Shown: in pieces, positions 62,501-64,000 of the stretch
How positions within the stretch are numbered: position 1 is the first letter of the stretch
Layout: each line of letters begins with the position of its first letter
NCBI RefSeq assembly: GCF_000004075.3
Contig: NC_026661.2
Coordinates: 2,666,001-2,730,000 of the forward strand
From: Cucumis sativus
Taxonomy: Eukaryota > Streptophyta > Magnoliopsida > Cucurbitales > Cucurbitaceae
Length of the DNA: 64,000 bases
Direction of reading: 5' to 3'
Translations under genes and position numbers: made by a program
The notes under the pieces: model-generated
Seen by the model: the letters and a program-made list of their open reading frames with translations, nothing else
Told to the model about the DNA's origin: nothing
Databases searched by the model: none

Positions 62501-63858
62501 ATTTTGGTATTGCTTGCTGGTTTGCTTGAGAATCCTGAGCTTGCTCTTGACTCCCTTTCCATTTGGTATGTTTTTTTTTTTCATCTTCCCTTTTCCTCTC
62601 TAAAATTTGAAATTTTACTTAATAATTATGAAAACTTGAATATTCAACTACATAATTATATTGCATTCATTATAGAGTTATATCTTATCTTTAAATTTGA
62701 ATTATTGACTACTAATAAATATGAACAATTTTTTCATTCTAATGTGACCCACTATCAAAAACTTCCTATGAATTATTCCAAAGTGGCAGCTTAATTAATT
62801 AATTGTTACTTCTCTTATTATTATTTTTATTTATCCACAATTATCAACTTCATTTAGTTACTATTTACTTTGAGAAAATAAAACTTCTTTTAATTATTGT
62901 CATAAATGTGGGAGTTCAAAGTTTGACAAATTTTAGTTATGTGACACAGCATGAACATATTTGGATGCGTTTACATGATTGCAGTGGGTTTTAATGCTGC
63001 AGCCAGGTAACTTTTCTCTATTCTCTAATTTCAATACATATTCGTTTTTTATCAATTAAATTTAAGATTTGTTCCATATACAAACACTAAATTTTAGAAA
63101 TTTAAAACTATAGGAAACTAGTAATGGAGCATACAATCTTCATCTTTTTAGGGTACAATAAAAGTTTATGTTATTTACATATTCTATATTTTAATAATTA
63201 TATTTATTGTACAGTTTTCGGTTTCTCATATCAATTTTTTTGATTTTTTTTTTTTATATGTAGAGAATCTACCTTTATGAAATTGAAATTTAAAAGTTTT
63301 TAGAAGATAACTATGGAAGTGATGATCCTAAGTTAATAGTTAAGGACAAAAGTCGTAGTTTAAGATTTTGGAGGTAATATTATAGAATGCTAATTATTTA
63401 GTTTGTACGAATGACAGTGTGAGAGTGAGCAATGAACTGGGGAGTGCGAATCCAAAATCTGCAGCATTCTCTGTGGCGGTGGTGGTTGCCATTTCAACTA
63501 TCATCTCCATAATCTGTGCTTTACTTGTAATTATATTCCGCGACAACATTAGCTATATTTTTACTGATGGTGAGGCTGTAGCTGCTGCTGTTTCTGATCT
63601 TTGTCCACTTCTTGCAATCACCCTTATTCTCAACGGAATCCAACCCGTCTTAACCGGTAATTAAACTAAATCTCAAACCATTTATTTGAACACTCCTTAA
63701 ATTATCATCGCTTTTGTGCTTATGGTTTGATCTTTAAAGGGGTCGCGGTTGGGTGCGGGTGGCAAGCTTTCGTCGCGTATGTAAATATTGGTTGCTATTA
63801 CATAGTTGGAGTGCCCCTTGGCTCCCTCCTCGGCTTCTATTTCAATTTTGGTGCAAAG
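59546..63858 (+). CDS. MATE transporter E (DETOXIFICATION 40-like), partial, exons 1-5 of 7
   Basis: Fifth member of the tandem array. Exons: 59546-59890, 61934-62565, 62950-63006, 63418-63656, 63740-63858, giving 1392 nt (464 residues). Exons 6 and 7 (helix 12 and C-terminal tail) lie beyond the right edge; the last 142 bp of the window are intron 5. Exon lengths match the other copies and the frame is open. Signatures: [14 protein letters not shown] start, [88 protein letters not shown] (Thr where the others have Ser). Exon 3 is the most divergent, reading [15 protein letters not shown] where others have a TTI/TSI-type start and MIS or MIC. Intron 1 is unusually long (2043 bp against 80-557 bp in the others) and carries a 44-bp tandem repeat. 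It appears functional as far as visible. Confidence 0.92.
60651..60738 (+). repeat. 44-bp perfect tandem duplication in intron 1 of gene E
   Basis: Two adjacent copies of TTTCTCTTTTTTAAAATTCT plus GTTGTTTCAGTAATAATAAA and TTTA, at 60651-60694 and 60695-60738, differ only at the last base. Each contains a pyrimidine tract followed by TTTCAG, which resembles a splice acceptor. Confidence 0.92.
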
Positions 63859-64000
63859 GTAATCATTTTCAAATCTTAGCTTAGTTGATATTTATCTCTT
63901 TAATTTCTAACATTACTCATGCTTTGGTATACGAATTACACATTGCTGAATGAACATTTGTCTCTTTTTATTTTGAAATTGAATGACAGTTTAGTTTTGT

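Noticed and set aside
1..64000. tRNA, rRNA, microRNA hairpin or CRISPR array
   Set aside because: None recognised by eye. CRISPR arrays are not expected in a plant nuclear genome, and the long hairpins seen are low-complexity AT repeats.

Overview
The window is nuclear DNA from a flowering plant. Genes are split by short GT-AG introns in AT-rich sequence, and the recognisable proteins are plant families: mitochondrial-type aconitase and DETOXIFICATION (MATE) transporters. I infer a cucurbit such as Cucumis from the style of aconitase, MATE copies and background repeats. That is recognition from memory, not a search result.

Layout: 0-1.2 kb is a degenerate tandem array of seven ~180-bp units. 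A small conserved plant gene of unknown function lies on the minus strand at 2.0-2.4 kb. AT-rich intergenic DNA with one probable retroelement relic follows to 9.3 kb. A complete 20-exon aconitase gene runs from 9,649 to 16,133 on the plus strand. After more intergenic DNA with a minisatellite, the rest of the window (20.8-64 kb) is a head-to-tail array of five MATE genes, all on the plus strand, here called A to E. A (20,772-23,939), B (28,186-31,248), C (40,879-44,431) and D (47,506-50,536) are complete, with 7 exons each. E (59,546 onward) is cut by the window edge after exon 5. Exons 2 to 6 have the same length in every copy present (632, 57, 239, 119 and 87 bp); only the first and last exons vary.

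A and B form a young subgroup: about 24 differences in 507 residues by hand count. The duplicated block includes about 1.1-1.4 kb of 3' flank. The DNA just upstream of gene B (27.6-28.17 kb) is not like gene A's promoter; it matches a stretch downstream of gene B (32.64-33.24 kb). So gene B appears to have been placed behind what was originally 3' intergenic DNA, with the junction about 17 bp before its ATG. A/B divergence is very uneven between exons (about 2% in exons 2 and 5, 7% in exon 4, 17% in exon 3), which suggests gene conversion. C, D and E are a second, older subgroup.

Functionally, aconitase serves the TCA and glyoxylate cycles, and the MATE proteins should be 12-helix cation-coupled exporters in the vacuolar or plasma membrane. 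Their substrate cannot be read from sequence. No RNA genes, CRISPR arrays or intact transposons were found. I see no clearly new class of system; the most interesting feature is the evolving MATE cluster.
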